From Cristatella mucedo (lineage: Eukaryota > Bryozoa > Phylactolaemata > Cristatellidae), in assembly GCA_009760855.2 (NCBI GenBank), contig WPIO01000080.1, positions 1,742,501 through 1,806,500 of the forward strand: 64,000 nt of DNA, given 5' to 3'. How positions within the stretch are numbered: position 1 is the first letter of the stretch; each line of letters opens with the position of its first letter. Of this stretch, positions 9,236 through 19,850 are shown in pieces. The notes below the pieces were generated by a model. It did no database searches, was not told where the DNA came from, and was given only the letters and a program-made list of their open reading frames with translations. The translations under genes were made by a program, and so were the position numbers.

Positions 9236-10840
9236 GCAATCCTTTGTCCGGGCGGTTGCAGCCGGTCCAGCCTTCTTGCTGATAAGGCACCGTGGCTCGC
9301 CCGGATTCGTCGGCAGCGACGGATGTTAATATATTAATGATAAATTAGTTTTATAATTATAATATATTAATTAAATAATCAGTTGATAATTGCTTAAATA
9401 AAAAAGAATATATAATAAATTAAATGGTTAATTATTAAATTGCAGGGTAAAAAAAAGAAGACAAGAGACAACAAAAGTCAAGAGACGCGGCAGCTCGCGA
9501 AATAGCTGCAAGGCCTTTCTTGTGAGCTCATACGACGATGGTGGCGAGCGACTCTCCTTCGCTGGCCGGCCGACGAGCACGCGACAGGTCAATGCGCGAT
9601 CACGTGATCCGGCTGCCATCACTTGCCTCGGCAGATAGAGGCGATTGGGAGGAAAGGTTTTCAAGTTCACCGGGAGGTGCAAGTCGTGGAGTGCCGTTTT
9701 TCCTTACCTGCCTAGCCAAAGGATTTTTCGCATGACCACTCTCGGGGTTGGGTTGGGGGTGAAGCTTGCATCCGTCGTCGTAAGTTTGACCGACATAAAG
9801 CCAAACGGAAAACTGATGGAGGGAACGAATTCAACGAGTTTTGCTTTCGTTTTCGCCGAGTTTCCGTCGAGAGAGGAGGCTCCTTGGCAAAAGCTCAGGA
9901 ATCAGCTCATGATCAATGCTGTCAGATGGTGACATAGCTATAAACGGCGACCTGCTGTCAATTCCGCGCAGTCGTAAGACAGCTTAATTGTTGCGTGCTG
10001 CTGCAATTCTAGCATGCTCTGAAGTCTGCATTTGTAATGCAGGAGCTTACTATGTCGCACCCGTGAGACATAAATAGTTTCAGTTTATATTCAGTAGCCG
10101 ACGGCCCTCTTTCTTCTCACGAAACGAAGGAAAAGTGCAAATCGCCGAGTCATTAAAACCGACAAAGAAGTATAAGCTGACTAGTTCGGACGTAGTAGCC
10201 AAGGACTGCTGCACGGTGAAGTCATTTTCAAACGTGCTGGCAGCACAAGAAACGAAATAAGAAAATCATTGGTGAGTAATAAGTACGTAAATATGTTACT
10301 GTGTTACCATACTGATGCTATGCACCGTAGATAGCATTTAAAGTTAAGACCTGTACTGGCTACTTGCTGTCCGTTGGTTCGACATGGATCCGGTGGAGCT
10401 AGAGACTGTAGTCGGGAACAGACTGTGTGCAGTTCAACTGATGCTCACGTGACTTGCCCGAAATACCCACCGCTTTGATCATTGGGGGCGGTTGTCTTCG
10501 CAGTCGGCCAGATATCGTCTGCCTGGCCATTCACGTAAAGCACACATCAGTGCCTACCACACCTACATCTTCAGCTGTTTCCGTGCAGCCATTATGCCCA
10601 CAGATGCCCATAATTTAAAGCACAATGTTGATAATACTGTTGTTATTTACTATATAGAGCTATTGCTACCGCCTCTGAAGAGTGCGGCTGCAGCTACGGT
10701 TGGGAAGGGGGTTCATTCTCGCTTGGCCTAACCTGTTTGTAATCGAATGCAAGTGTGTGAAGGCATCGGAAGTCTTCGTGCTGGGGGGAGGGTCCCTGTT
10801 CAGCCAGTCATTGTTCAGCCATTGTTCGCTTGCTCTCACT
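9236..10840. other. Gene-free stretch with one family of short repeats
   Basis: AT-rich at 9325-9450. Around 9560-9630 there is a motif 'gcgatcacgtgatccggc' with 'cacttgcctc' that recurs near 11130-11175 and 11365-11405, so it belongs to a diverged dispersed repeat. A 68-codon ORF at about 9729-9932 has no recognisable domain. No gene was assigned. Confidence 0.4.
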
Positions 10841-11073
10841 GGAAATAGAGCTTTTTTGTAGATAAATTAGCCTGGGTGACAGCAGATGCAGGGCTCCGCA
10901 TCTTTTTGCTGCTGCCAGAAAGTGCGACCTGCACGAATGGGCCGTGCCACTTGTCACGAAGTGTCACATACCCTGCTGGGTCTTGCTACCATAACTGTAC
11001 TCTGGTTCTCGTGAGATGGCTGGTGATCGTGCGACCTGTGACATCGGCTCTGGTCTTCGGCCCGGAAATAGAG
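10841..11073 (-). mobile_element. 213-bp dispersed repeat, copy 2, with 10-bp target-site duplication
   Basis: The 213-bp unit (10851-11063) is flanked by perfect direct repeats ggaaatagag at 10841-10850 and 11064-11073. On the minus strand the unit ends in ACAAAAAAG. A terminal A-run plus a target-site duplication of this length fits LINE-mediated retroposition. There are no terminal inverted repeats. Identity to copy 1 suggests a recent event. Confidence 0.8.
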
Positions 11074-11289
11074 GGTGACCCCTCGAGGCAAACGACCCTT
11101 CTTCTCTGGCTGGCCGACTAGTGCACGGAGGGTCAATGTGCGATCAAGTGATCCGGCCCCCACCACCACTTGCCTCTACCGTTGCTGTTACCTCGAAGCC
11201 TCGGACCGTGGAGAAAATGCCAACCAGGCGGCCTTATCATCCTCGTAATGGCATGATATACAAATACTAATTTACAAATTTAAAAATAT

Positions 11290-11370
11290 AATTCACCTTT
11301 TAGTGCCTAAGGGAACTCACAATCTCTTATTTACATATGCCGTGGGGCTCACTCTGCAGGTCAATGTGAT
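11290..11370 (-). mobile_element. SINE1 fragment
   Basis: 'tagtgcctaagggaactcac', 'aatctctt' and 'catatgccgtggggctc' correspond to the 3' half of SINE1 in antisense orientation. Confidence 0.5.
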
Positions 11371-11529
11371 CACGTGATCCGACCACCAAATCACTTGCCT
11401 CGGCTGCTACGATATGATGATTCGCAAGATATGGTATGATGGTCCCCAGTTGCTGCCGACCACGGCCGACAGCGGGCCGTCCAGTTCGAGCTTCTTCTCG
11501 CCTGAGCCACCGCCAGCACCTCACCAAGA

Positions 11530-11815
11530 GAGGCCACACGATAGGGGCCGCCGCGAAGCTGTGTCTTGCGACCCTCGATGCCGCCGCTTCAGCAGCACCA
11601 CGAGTGCGCTGCTGATGATGATGACTCCCGCCTTCGATCGCTGATCGACGGCCTTGCGGAGCGTGCCACGTGGTCAGCTTCTTTCCATCGACGCCGTACA
11701 GCCGCAGACCCTTGTCGGTGTCGGCGAGCAGCACCGTGCCGCACAGCGACGAGCGCGACGTCGCGAAAGTCACCCGACACGGAGAGCGTGTGCACGGCGT
11801 CTCCGAGGCCCACGC
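11530..11815 (-). pseudogene. Broken TRIM-type beta-propeller fragment
   Basis: Minus-strand paralogue of the propeller exon at 16337-17250. Recognisable pieces lie in different frames: VHTLSVSGDFRDVAL, then VLLADTDKGLRLYGVDGKKL with TTWHA, then AGVIIISSALVVLLKRR. They match, in order, RTFDVKGDCRDVAV, ILLAALKKGVRQYDSAGKQL and AVGIINHSVIVLLRR of the intact exon. At least two frameshifts separate them and most of the propeller is absent. It probably formed one gene with the coiled-coil exon at 13578-13866. Confidence 0.75.
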
Positions 11816-11900
11816 CACGACCGCTGCCATCCTCATCCGCCTCCTCCTCGAGCTCTTTTGGACCGGTGCTGTCATCAGAGGATGCGGCAGCGGCATTGCC

Positions 11901-12035
11901 AGCATTGCCTGTCCGAGCATCGCTGCCAGCATTGCCTGTCCGAGCATCGCTGCCAGCATTGCCTGTCCGAGCATCGCTGCCAGCATTGCCTGTCCGAGCA
12001 TCGCTGCCAGCATTGCCTGTCCGAGCATCGCTGCC
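11901..12035. repeat. 27-bp minisatellite, 5 copies
   Basis: Five perfect copies of a 27-base unit beginning agcattgcctgtccgagcat. As 27 is a multiple of three, every frame stays open and gives a 9-residue peptide repeat (AMLGQAMLA on the minus strand), which is why long ORFs cross it. Confidence 0.95.
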
Positions 12036-13577
12036 GACGGGCTGCCTCGAGTCATCTTAACGGGGGGGGGGGGGAAACGTGTCCGACCGCAACGATTTAA
12101 ACAAAGAACCGACCGGATACGTCCGGCGAACGCAAGAAAATTCTCAAAAAAAAGTTGCCAGCACACTACATGTGAATAGCCTTGTGGGACAGCGGCCTTG
12201 TTGACATGATATTTACAAAGCTTCATTGCTGACAATCATGCAACTCTGGCAAGATGGTCAATAAAGTAGCTGATCCTGCATGAGCAGCAATCCCTAATAC
12301 CACTAAACGCGACACAATTTGTGAGGGTATGTGGGGCGCATGGAAACACTGGTGATAATAAGGCTTCAACGGTCACACGACAGCTGCTTTCAAGGAACCG
12401 ACAACCGATCACAGCCCGACAAGCTCAGAAGTAGCTGATCGTCAGTAGCTGGTGGCTCACAGCCTCCTAAGCAGCTGCTACAGCTGTAATGGCAACGGCT
12501 CATCTAACACTACCAGCAGAAAGGCCAGCTGGTGCCGGGGCAGAATTGGCAGCTTAATGATGTCGGCGACGGTAGAAGCTCGGAAACTCGCGAGTAGCTA
12601 CGATCCAGACGATCTGCTTCACTGCAGATGCTAATGGCAGTCGCCACCCACTCAAATTGTGGACACAACTAGCACCGACAGACTAGACTAACTTCAGGTG
12701 GAGCCGCCGGGTCGAGCCCTCTCCGGGCATCTCGCCCCGAGCTAGACTCGCAATCGTCGAGAGGGCGTTCTCTTTTCCGCGAGATCGAGCGTCAATTGCC
12801 TCGGCATCAGTGTGCGCTGCTCGCAGGCTAAACTCGGTGCACTGTGTCAGTCGGCATTGCAGTGGCCACAACTTAGCAGACATGCCTGCTGCCGCTGAAG
12901 GACTCGCCACAAGGCACAGCTATAGAGTAAAGAGCACAGTGTCACGTGCAACTGCATCGTCGCCGCACAATAGAGCTTTAACTCTTTGCTTGCCCCATCA
13001 TCCTCTTTGTACCATCCTCCCTCGGTCGGGCCTTGCTCCATTGGTCCTCCTCTTTGCTCGACCTTTGTCCTCTTCCTCCTCATTGATCCTCCTCTTTGCC
13101 ATTTGCCCCCTTCCTCGCCATTTTCCTTACTGCCTCCTTCCGACCTCTGTACCACAGCCTCCTCCCTGCCCCCACCTCTTTCTCGACCCCTCCGACATGT
13201 GCAGCCGCTGCTGCCACCCTCAGAGCAGCCGCCCACCCTCACTCGAATTGGCAAGGAGCAGGAATCTTCGAAATTGAAAGCTTTAGAAGTTCGAAATTGA
13301 TGCGGTTCAGGGGTCACCCACTTGCCTGCAAAAGCCGATCCAGCAACGGCTTAGCGAGTCGTCGGCGATTCTGCACGGCTGCAGTCGGCATTTGATCTAT
13401 CGACGAACGACGACGACGGCTGAGATTCATCTAAGGCGGCGCCAAGCGTCAAGCACGAGGGTCAGAGCGGAGAGAAGTGTTTGCTCCCCCCTCCCAGTCG
13501 TTCGAAGTGCAACGTCAAGGCCGTCGAAGCAACGGACACTCGCGCTCTCGCGGATGGCGGGCAAGGCACCAGCTTAC
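12036..13577. other. Gene-free stretch between the two pseudogene parts
   Basis: Probably the old intron of the broken TRIM-like gene. A pyrimidine-rich tract (about 12980-13190) gives Pro/Ser-rich ORFs without domain features. No exon was assigned. Confidence 0.45.
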
Positions 13578-13866
13578 GCCCGGTCTTCACCACCAGACGG
13601 CGCACGTGCATGGCGACATTCGCGTCGAGGGCGGCGCAGTCCAAGTCGCGCACGACCGGACGCAGGAGCGCCTCGCTGGCGCGCTTATCAGCGTGCTCGG
13701 CTGCCGCGGCCAGCGCTCGCATGCCGGCCAGCAGCAGGGCGTGCTGGTCGAGTGTGAGGGCAATGTTGCCCGTCTGCAGCAGCGCCTGGCTGTAAAGCGC
13801 GGCGTGGCTCAGACCGTCGCTCAGAGCCTGCCCCGCCTCGGTCGTCGAAGGCGGCGCCTGCCGCCG
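13578..13866 (-). pseudogene. TRIM-like coiled-coil exon, truncated by a LINE
   Basis: The minus strand encodes QALSDGLSHAALYSQALLQT, then GNIALTLDQHALLLAGMRAL, then VVRDLDCAALDANVAMHVRR. This aligns with the coiled-coil end of the TRIM exon at 29235-30738 (LLDRLCHALSYSRALLVQ, ALVLDQHGSVLSALQSLADL, RRIVRPLDGGAQLDEVVRQL). The frame is open. It ends at a C|GTAAGC donor in phase 1, the same phase as in the intact paralogue. Its 5' side stops exactly where LINE-B copy A begins, and no RING or B-box sequence was found beyond the LINE, so this is a broken remnant. Confidence 0.75.
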
Positions 13867-13867
13867 A

Positions 13868-14897
13868 GTTCTCTCAACTCACTTGCTGCATGTATTGATG
13901 ACATACGCACAAGGATAGCAGCAAATTTTCTGAAACTAAATGACGATTAAACTAACTTACTAGTTATGGGTAAACCCAGTGTGATTCAGACACTGGAAAG
14001 GCTGACCTCAAAATTGGCTCTGCTAGCATATCTCCAGTTGAATCAGCTCGAAATCTAGGTATCATATTCCAAAGCGACCTCTCGTTAGACGACCATATCA
14101 GCTCCACAGTCAAATCTGCCTATTTTCAGCTGCATAACATTGCTAAAATTCTAGCTTGTTTAGATAAGGATACCACATCCAAGTTGGTCCATGCATTCGT
14201 GACATCCCGTCTCGACTTCTGCAACTCACTGCTTGCTGGCCTGCCGGCATGTGCGATCAGGCGATTGCAGCTGGTGCAAAACTCTGCAGCTAGGCTTGTC
14301 TGTCGTGAGCGTCGCAGTTGCCACATTACTCTACTTCTCGCCGACCTGCACAGGCTACCAGTCAAGCAAAGGATTGACTTCAAGGTTTTGTCGCTCACTT
14401 TTAGGTCACTTCATTCTTTGGTTCCAGCCTATCTCTCAGATATACTGCCCCATCAGGCCAAGCATCGTACCATCCGCTTTTCGGAATCCAACAGTCTACA
14501 AATACCCCGTACAAACCTCAAATCCTTTGGAGACCGTGCATTTAGTTCGTATGCTCCCAAAGCCTGGAACTTCCTCCCGACCTGCGTCAGAACATCCCCT
14601 GACCTGACCACATTTAAAAAGAATTTAAAAACACCTATTTAGGACAGCATTTAGTGGGCCCCTGTGATTCGTCCTTGATGTGCTTATGCGTGCTGACATT
14701 GTGCATGCTGCCACTAACCACATTTGCCTGCTGACCCTGTGCATGTCACCCCTAACCTTGTTATTCATTTTGTTTGTTTATCAAGCATGATATTACTCAC
14801 CATTCAATTGCATTTCCTTTTGCAGCAAATGTAAAGCGCCTAGAGAGAGATTGAGTTCTCTGAGGGCGCTTTATCAAGTGCATTATTATTATTATTA
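13868..14897 (+). mobile_element. LINE-B copy A (3' part), L2/CR1 clade
   Basis: 5'-truncated LINE. The coding part starts at SLNSLAACIDDI and NFLKLNDD of the reverse transcriptase, has an early stop, and continues through SRLDFCNSLLAGLPACAIRR and LVQNSAARLVCRERRSCHIT to AFSSYAPKAWNFLPTCVRTS. The 3' untranslated end (about 14645-14897) has the LINE-B signature and stops in an ATT repeat. It is about 90% identical by eye to the 25.4-26.4 kb copy. It abuts the truncated TRIM-like exon. Confidence 0.9.
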
Positions 14898-16336
14898 AGG
14901 CGCTACAACGTGTTGAGAGAGCTATCGCGGAAAAAAGCCTGTCTGTTCCAGGAAGTGGGTGCAGGTGTCTTCAGGACCGAGTTCGTCTGCGAAATACAAT
15001 GTAGCGCTTCCACACTAATTAAAACCAATATTTTAAAGCGAAAACTAGCTTGTATGCATTTATCGCAAGTAAAAGCTTCACCAGGCCGCCAGGCAGTTGG
15101 AAAGTTCCTCAACCGACTAGGGAACCGATCTTGCTCCTGCGGCGGAAATAGTCTGGTTACTCTTCCGAGACGAGCCCCTCATATTTTCGTACTACGTCCA
15201 CTTATTTTTCTTATTGCGTTTCCTATTGGATTCGTCATCATGTCGCGATTCTTCTCCCTTCGATAACTATAAATCGATGTCTCGGGTCTTTTTTCTATCC
15301 AGCTCTTCCTTAGTGGGTGTTGCACGATTTTTCTATGCACAGGTCTCATTTCCTATAACTTCTCCAATTCAAACTGACTGGCAACTGATAAGCTGCCGAG
15401 GTGTTTTCGTAGTCTCTGCAGCCCGGGCATAGGTGATTGAGGAAGAGAACTGTGGACGAATCTTTGGTGTCCTGCACCTGCCGTGTCCATCGCCGTAATT
15501 CGTCCTGGTCCCAACTCTGCCGCTGAAATTACATCACCGATTTAATAGCTTCATTTTTAAGGCAGCAGAAGAGCCTAAACGGCTATCACCACGGCCTGGT
15601 TGGCAACAAAGGATCGCCTACTAAAGGATTCGAACCGACGACATCGGTTGTGACGATCGAGCTCATAAATGTGCATCAGATTCCCATTTCGATATCGATA
15701 TTCCCATCGATAATGTGCATCAGATTCCCATTTCGCCTCTTCCCTTTGTCGGGTCCTGCCGTTACTGCTTTCGTATCGTGTGCCTATCTGTTTACTTTCG
15801 CGACTCTGCCATGTTTTGCCCGTTGTAACGTTTCCCCTCCCAAGTCTTTCTTTTCCTTTTCACCGACGTCCCTTCCCGATCGATCGTCTTCTCGCTCGGT
15901 TCAGCAGGTCACAACGATTTCTGCCCGGCCTTTGACCTTTAGCAGGCCTCTGATTTGCATCGGCTTGCATGCAAGCTCACGAAAAAAAAAATCGGCTGAA
16001 AGCGATCGCTCGCTCGAAGGGAAAACGGCCGATTGTGCTGCTTGTGCTGCTTCTGATTGTGCTGCTCGTTCAGCAAAAAGAAAATCCTTCCACTCATTCG
16101 AATGAGCCATCGCAGGAATTTTGAAAGGCGAATCACTTCGAATATTTTGAGAGTCGCCTAAGAGAGCTGGCAGCTCTCAGGCAACGGCAGCACAGCTGCA
16201 CGGTGCAAAACAGCGAGTGCCCTGCGAGCAAGCATCACCCTACAAAGCTTCGGGGGACATCAGCTGGCTGGCAGGCGGCTGCGACAGCCAGCGGCGCCTC
16301 GCTGACGTCATCGCGTGGACGCGCTCACGTCGTCAG
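14898..16336. other. Gene-free stretch
   Basis: Contains a diverged SINE2 fragment (15543-15662), a duplicated 21-mer 'gtgcatcagattcccatttc' plus g (about 15671 and 15716), and ORFs without recognisable domains. Confidence 0.4.
15543..15662 (-). mobile_element. SINE2 fragment
   Basis: 'cagaagagcctaaacggcta', 'tcaccacggcctg', 'aaggatcgcctactaaagga' and 'ttcgaaccgacgac' give the SINE2 core and B-box in antisense order. Confidence 0.65.
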
Positions 16337-17250
16337 TCAGACGTCGAAGGGGTGAATGGAGACAGTGTCGTTGATGTACAATATGGCCACGAAAGGCCTC
16401 TCGCCTCGGACCGTAGCCGCCAGCCGGACCGGTTTGGCAAGAGCGCCGTAGCCGGACCGATAGACGTCGACCAGCCAGTTTCCCGTCGCACCGTCCAGCG
16501 CCACCACCCGCTTGCTGTCGGGCAAGATGACGTAGACGACAGAGGCGGCGGAAGCAGCGGCACCGACGACCGCCGGCGGCTCACAAAAGTCGTACACCTC
16601 CTCATCGCTCGCGTGGCGCCAGAGCAGCGTCCCCTGCTGGTCGAACGCGTCGACCACGTAGCGCCAGATGCCGCTCGTCATTTGCTGCCGCTCGCTGCTC
16701 GCCACGACCACCGCCGAGGCGGTGAGCATGACGCTGATGACGTCGTAGTCGAGCTTGCGGCTGTTCAACACCCTCGATCTCATGTCGACGGCGGCAGCCG
16801 CCGTCGACACGAGATCGAGGTCGGGCCCGGGACCGCACTTGCTGCTCACGGCGACGACCATCGGGCCGCTGGCCATCCGACTCTCGGTGGTTCGCGCGCC
16901 CGCCACGACCAGGCGGTCGCCGTGCGAGGCCATGCGGTAGGGCTGCGAGCGGAGCGGGATGCGCACCTCCTCCGACCACGCCTCGGCTGTGGCGCTCGCT
17001 CGCCGCAGCAGGACGATGACGCTGTGGTTGATGATGCCGACCGCCGCTCGACCGTCGGCGAGCGCCTCCACCGTGCTCACGCAGCCCTTGTCGCGATCGC
17101 CGTCGCGCTTCGACGGCCGCCAGGTGGGCAGCTGCTTGCCGGCCGAGTCGTACTGCCGCACGCCCTTCTTGAGCGCGGCCAGCAGGATGCGGCCGTCGGG
17201 CGTGACGGCCACGTCGCGACAGTCGCCTTTCACGTCGAAGGTACGGCTGG
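16337..17250 (-). CDS. TRIM-type protein, C-terminal beta-propeller exon (exon 2)
   Basis: Predicted last exon of a TRIM-like protein, encoding about 304 residues of repeated beta-propeller motifs. It begins after a cctgcctgcag acceptor with ASRTFDVKGDCRDVAVTPDG, a typical first strand of NHL/TRIM2-type propellers, then KKGVRQYDSAGKQLPTW, AVGIINHSVIVLLRR, GDRLVVAG, DAFDQQGTLLWRH, VVYVILPDSKRVVALDGATG and ends FVAILYINDTVSIHPFDV. The open frame extends further upstream, but that part is Ala/Ser-rich and has no propeller pattern, so I place the start at the acceptor. The phase fits the donor of the RING exon at 29235-30738. If joined, the protein has about 805 residues. Such C-terminal propellers usually bind substrate or RNA. 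An independent gene is the alternative. Confidence 0.7.
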
Positions 17251-18479
17251 CTGCAGGCAGGCTCAGGGTGCCAGCCGCTGATTCGGCGCCGCTGCCGCCG
17301 GCGCCCCGGCTTCTGTCCCTCCGAGCCTCGGCGGTGGCCGCTGCCGGTGGCGGCTCGACGCTATCTGCGCAAAGATAGACGGCGGCAAAGAAGCAGCAGC
17401 GGCAGCAGCGAGCCACGGGCAGATCTGCGCAGGCACCGCTGCTGCTGCCGTGCCACCTGGCCGACGCCGTCGTTGCCGCTGCGGCGGCGGCGACGACAGC
17501 GTCGTCTGCAGGGTGAAGGCCAAAGAAAGAGATGCCGAGAGAGGCCAGAAGCCTGCCGGCCGTCACCTGGGCAACACAGCCGCACGGTCCCTTCTCCCGT
17601 GGCAAAAACAAGGAGGCGTGAATTGAAGCGTGGCCGAACGACACCGAAGCTTGTCGACGAGCGGCCGGTGAGTTGCACGGTACATAATATTACATAAATG
17701 TGCATTGCAGTGACCGCGTTCCTCATAAACCTCTGTTCTTCCCCCCCCCATTATGCTTCCCACCTTCCCAGAGCCAGAGCTCAAAATGGCAGCCACGGAG
17801 GTTGGCCGACAGTTGGGCGGCAATGCCTGAAGCTCCCAGGACCATTGTGGACAATCTACATTGCATTCCAGGCGACATGTAAGCCGAGTTAAAAAAAACA
17901 ACAAAACAACCGTGTCTTCCTTTTAGCTCACCGTCATAACGGCATCAGGAAATTGAGTCGGCAGTTGCACCAAAGCAGAATCAGCTGGAATTGGCAATGC
18001 GCTTCTACCAGCTACTGGTCAGCTCAGGTGACATTAGCTCAGGTGACATTACGCTCACGTTCGCAGCACGTTTCCCACCTGTGGTCGTTGTAGGAGCCTC
18101 CTTTAGTACTGAGGCAGGGGCGGCGGAGCCAGGACTTTCAGGTTGGGGGCAAAGCATACTGCTCCTACACCCGTTGGGCCTGGGGACATTTGCTCCAGGA
18201 TATGGGTACTTCCCTCTGTCCATGGGGGGCAATGGCCTCCCCTGCTCCCAGCACTGGTGCTAAGGCAGGTACTATGCCCTCTGGTTAATTCTGGCACCTG
18301 CTCGTACTTTCAGCACTCACTCAGAGAGCAACTCCTGTATTTTCTCTGTCAGTACGTCTCTGTTTGTCTCTCTCGGCTGCTATGGTGGCAAGAGTCGACT
18401 AGCAGCCAGTGCACTCTCAAGACCATTGAAGCTAATGGCCACAATCTCAGATGATTTGCTCACGCGTCATCAAACAGTG

Positions 18480-18604
18480 CTTGTATTGCTACTCATGTGC
18501 ATGTGAGTCGTCCTATTGGTGCGTGTACATGCTGAACTTGTGCATGTCTTTTTCAGCATAGTACATCTAAAGTACCTAGAAAGAGACTTAAGAATAATAT
18601 AATT

Positions 18605-18612
<8 letters not shown>
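18480..18612 (+). mobile_element. LINE-B 3' tail fragment
   Basis: Diverged 'gaacttgtgcatgtct', 'aaagtacctagaaagagact' and a TAA-repeat end. It meets the next element tail to tail. Confidence 0.55.
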
Positions 18613-18617
<5 letters not shown>

Positions 18618-18637
<20 letters not shown>

Positions 18638-18735
18638 CTAATTAATAATAATACACTTGGTATAGCGAGCGCCCTCAGATAACTCAATCTCTTTCTAGGT
18701 GCTTTACAATTGCTGGACTTAGTTCTCTAAGGGTA
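18618..18735 (-). mobile_element. LINE-B/SINE1 3' tail, antisense
   Basis: Starts in TAATAATAATA and continues 'cacttggtatagcgagcgcc' and 'ctcagataactcaatctctt', the antisense of the shared LINE-B/SINE1 end. Together with the preceding copy it forms a tail-to-tail pair. Confidence 0.65.
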
Positions 18736-19135
18736 CACACAATATGTGTATTTTACTATTCCCACTATTGTTGCTCACAGCAAAAAATATTGAGCCTAGT
18801 GTTTGTTCACCATTCATGCACAGTGGGGACAGTATTACAAGGATCTGCAGTGTATGCAACTAATTGGTCTGAAAAGCTGTGAGGAGAGAAGGGGTCCTAG
18901 GAAAAGGCTGCAATTAGACACGCTGGTCCTTTTGCTTTCCTTCCTGGGTGAGAGAAAGCACTAACTGTGGAGAGTCATCAAAGTTTTTTAAAGGTAAGAC
19001 TTTTGTTGTCGGAGAACAATGTCACAGCCGATGTATGCACATATTTAATACAAATTCTTCCAATTCACCCTACCCATAATGCCTGTCTTCTTCCTACAGC
19101 TGCCCTTTTAACTTATTCCCTCAGACAGTTAGATT

Positions 19136-19202
<67 letters not shown>
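19136..19202. repeat. (GA)n microsatellite
   Basis: Pure GA repeat. Confidence 0.95.
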
Positions 19203-19206
<4 letters not shown>

Positions 19207-19209
19207 ACG

Positions 19210-19685
19210 GCACTGAGGAGACCAAGTCACGTTGGTCATCAAGTAGCTGTACTCACAAGCACCGACGTCAGCGTGATAAGTCTTGGTCCCACTAAAGCCT
19301 TCAGACGATTCTGGGTCCCTTCTGATCCCTTCGGCATAAAAGTGGGAGGAGGCAAACACCTGCTTGATCAGGCTTCTGTCAGAGGAATTATTTCAGGTCT
19401 GATAGCATAAGGATAAGAATTACAAAGTGGGAAAAGTAAGGTGTCTGGTCGAGCAGGAGGCACATTATCTGACTAGGGGTGACAATCTAAGCACAAGGTG
19501 CTCTCAACTCTCGGAGGATGGAAGGCGAGCTGCCATCTCCTTTCACTCTAGAGCTATGATATCCTCCCACTTTAATGCCGGCAGCTGCCAGAAGGGACCA
19601 GAATCGTCTGAAGGCTTTAGTGCAGCCAAGACTTATCTTACTGACTTCGATGCTTGCGAGTGCAACTACTTGATGACCGACGATG
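19210..19685. repeat. Inverted repeat pair, about 150-bp arms
   Basis: 19210-19375 (minus) and 19545-19685 (plus) are diverged copies of one sequence, sharing for example 'agaatcgtctgaaggcttta' and 'ctacttgatgacc'. Their translations in the same relative frame also match (GPESSEGFSAAKTYLTDFDA and DPESSEGFSGTKTYHADVGA). The element family is unknown. Confidence 0.75.
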
Positions 19686-19850
19686 GAACCCAGGAGGTAA
19701 GGTGCTCACTTCCCAACACCGAGGTCGTGGGTTCGAATCTTGCAGTAGGCGATTCTTTAATGCCAACTGCAAGTGGTGGCGATAGCCGTTAAGGCTCTTC
19801 TGCCACCTATGCAAATGAGGCTGTTAAACCAGCTGATATTTTTTGGTATT
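19675..19850 (+). mobile_element. SINE2 copy
   Basis: Head with 'aggtaaggtgctcac', 'ccgaggtcgtgggttcgaat' B-box, core 'ccaactgcaagtggtggcga' with 'tagccgttaaggctcttctg', tail 'aggctgttaaaccagctgat' then a T-run. It abuts the plus arm of the inverted repeat above. Confidence 0.8.

Noticed and set aside
11901-12035. CRISPR-like regular repeats (27 bp; also 26 bp at 30836)
   Set aside because: Units are directly adjacent with no unique spacers, and the genome is eukaryotic; these are minisatellites.
12810-13317. Overlapping Pro/Ser- and Gly/Arg-rich ORFs of about 155 codons on both strands
   Set aside because: Low-complexity pyrimidine-rich DNA, no domain.
16217-17281. 354-codon ORF on the + strand opposite the TRIM propeller exon
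   Set aside because: It is the antisense shadow of a GC-rich exon; the minus strand shows propeller motifs and splice signals, the plus frame shows only Arg/Asp/Val-rich sequence.
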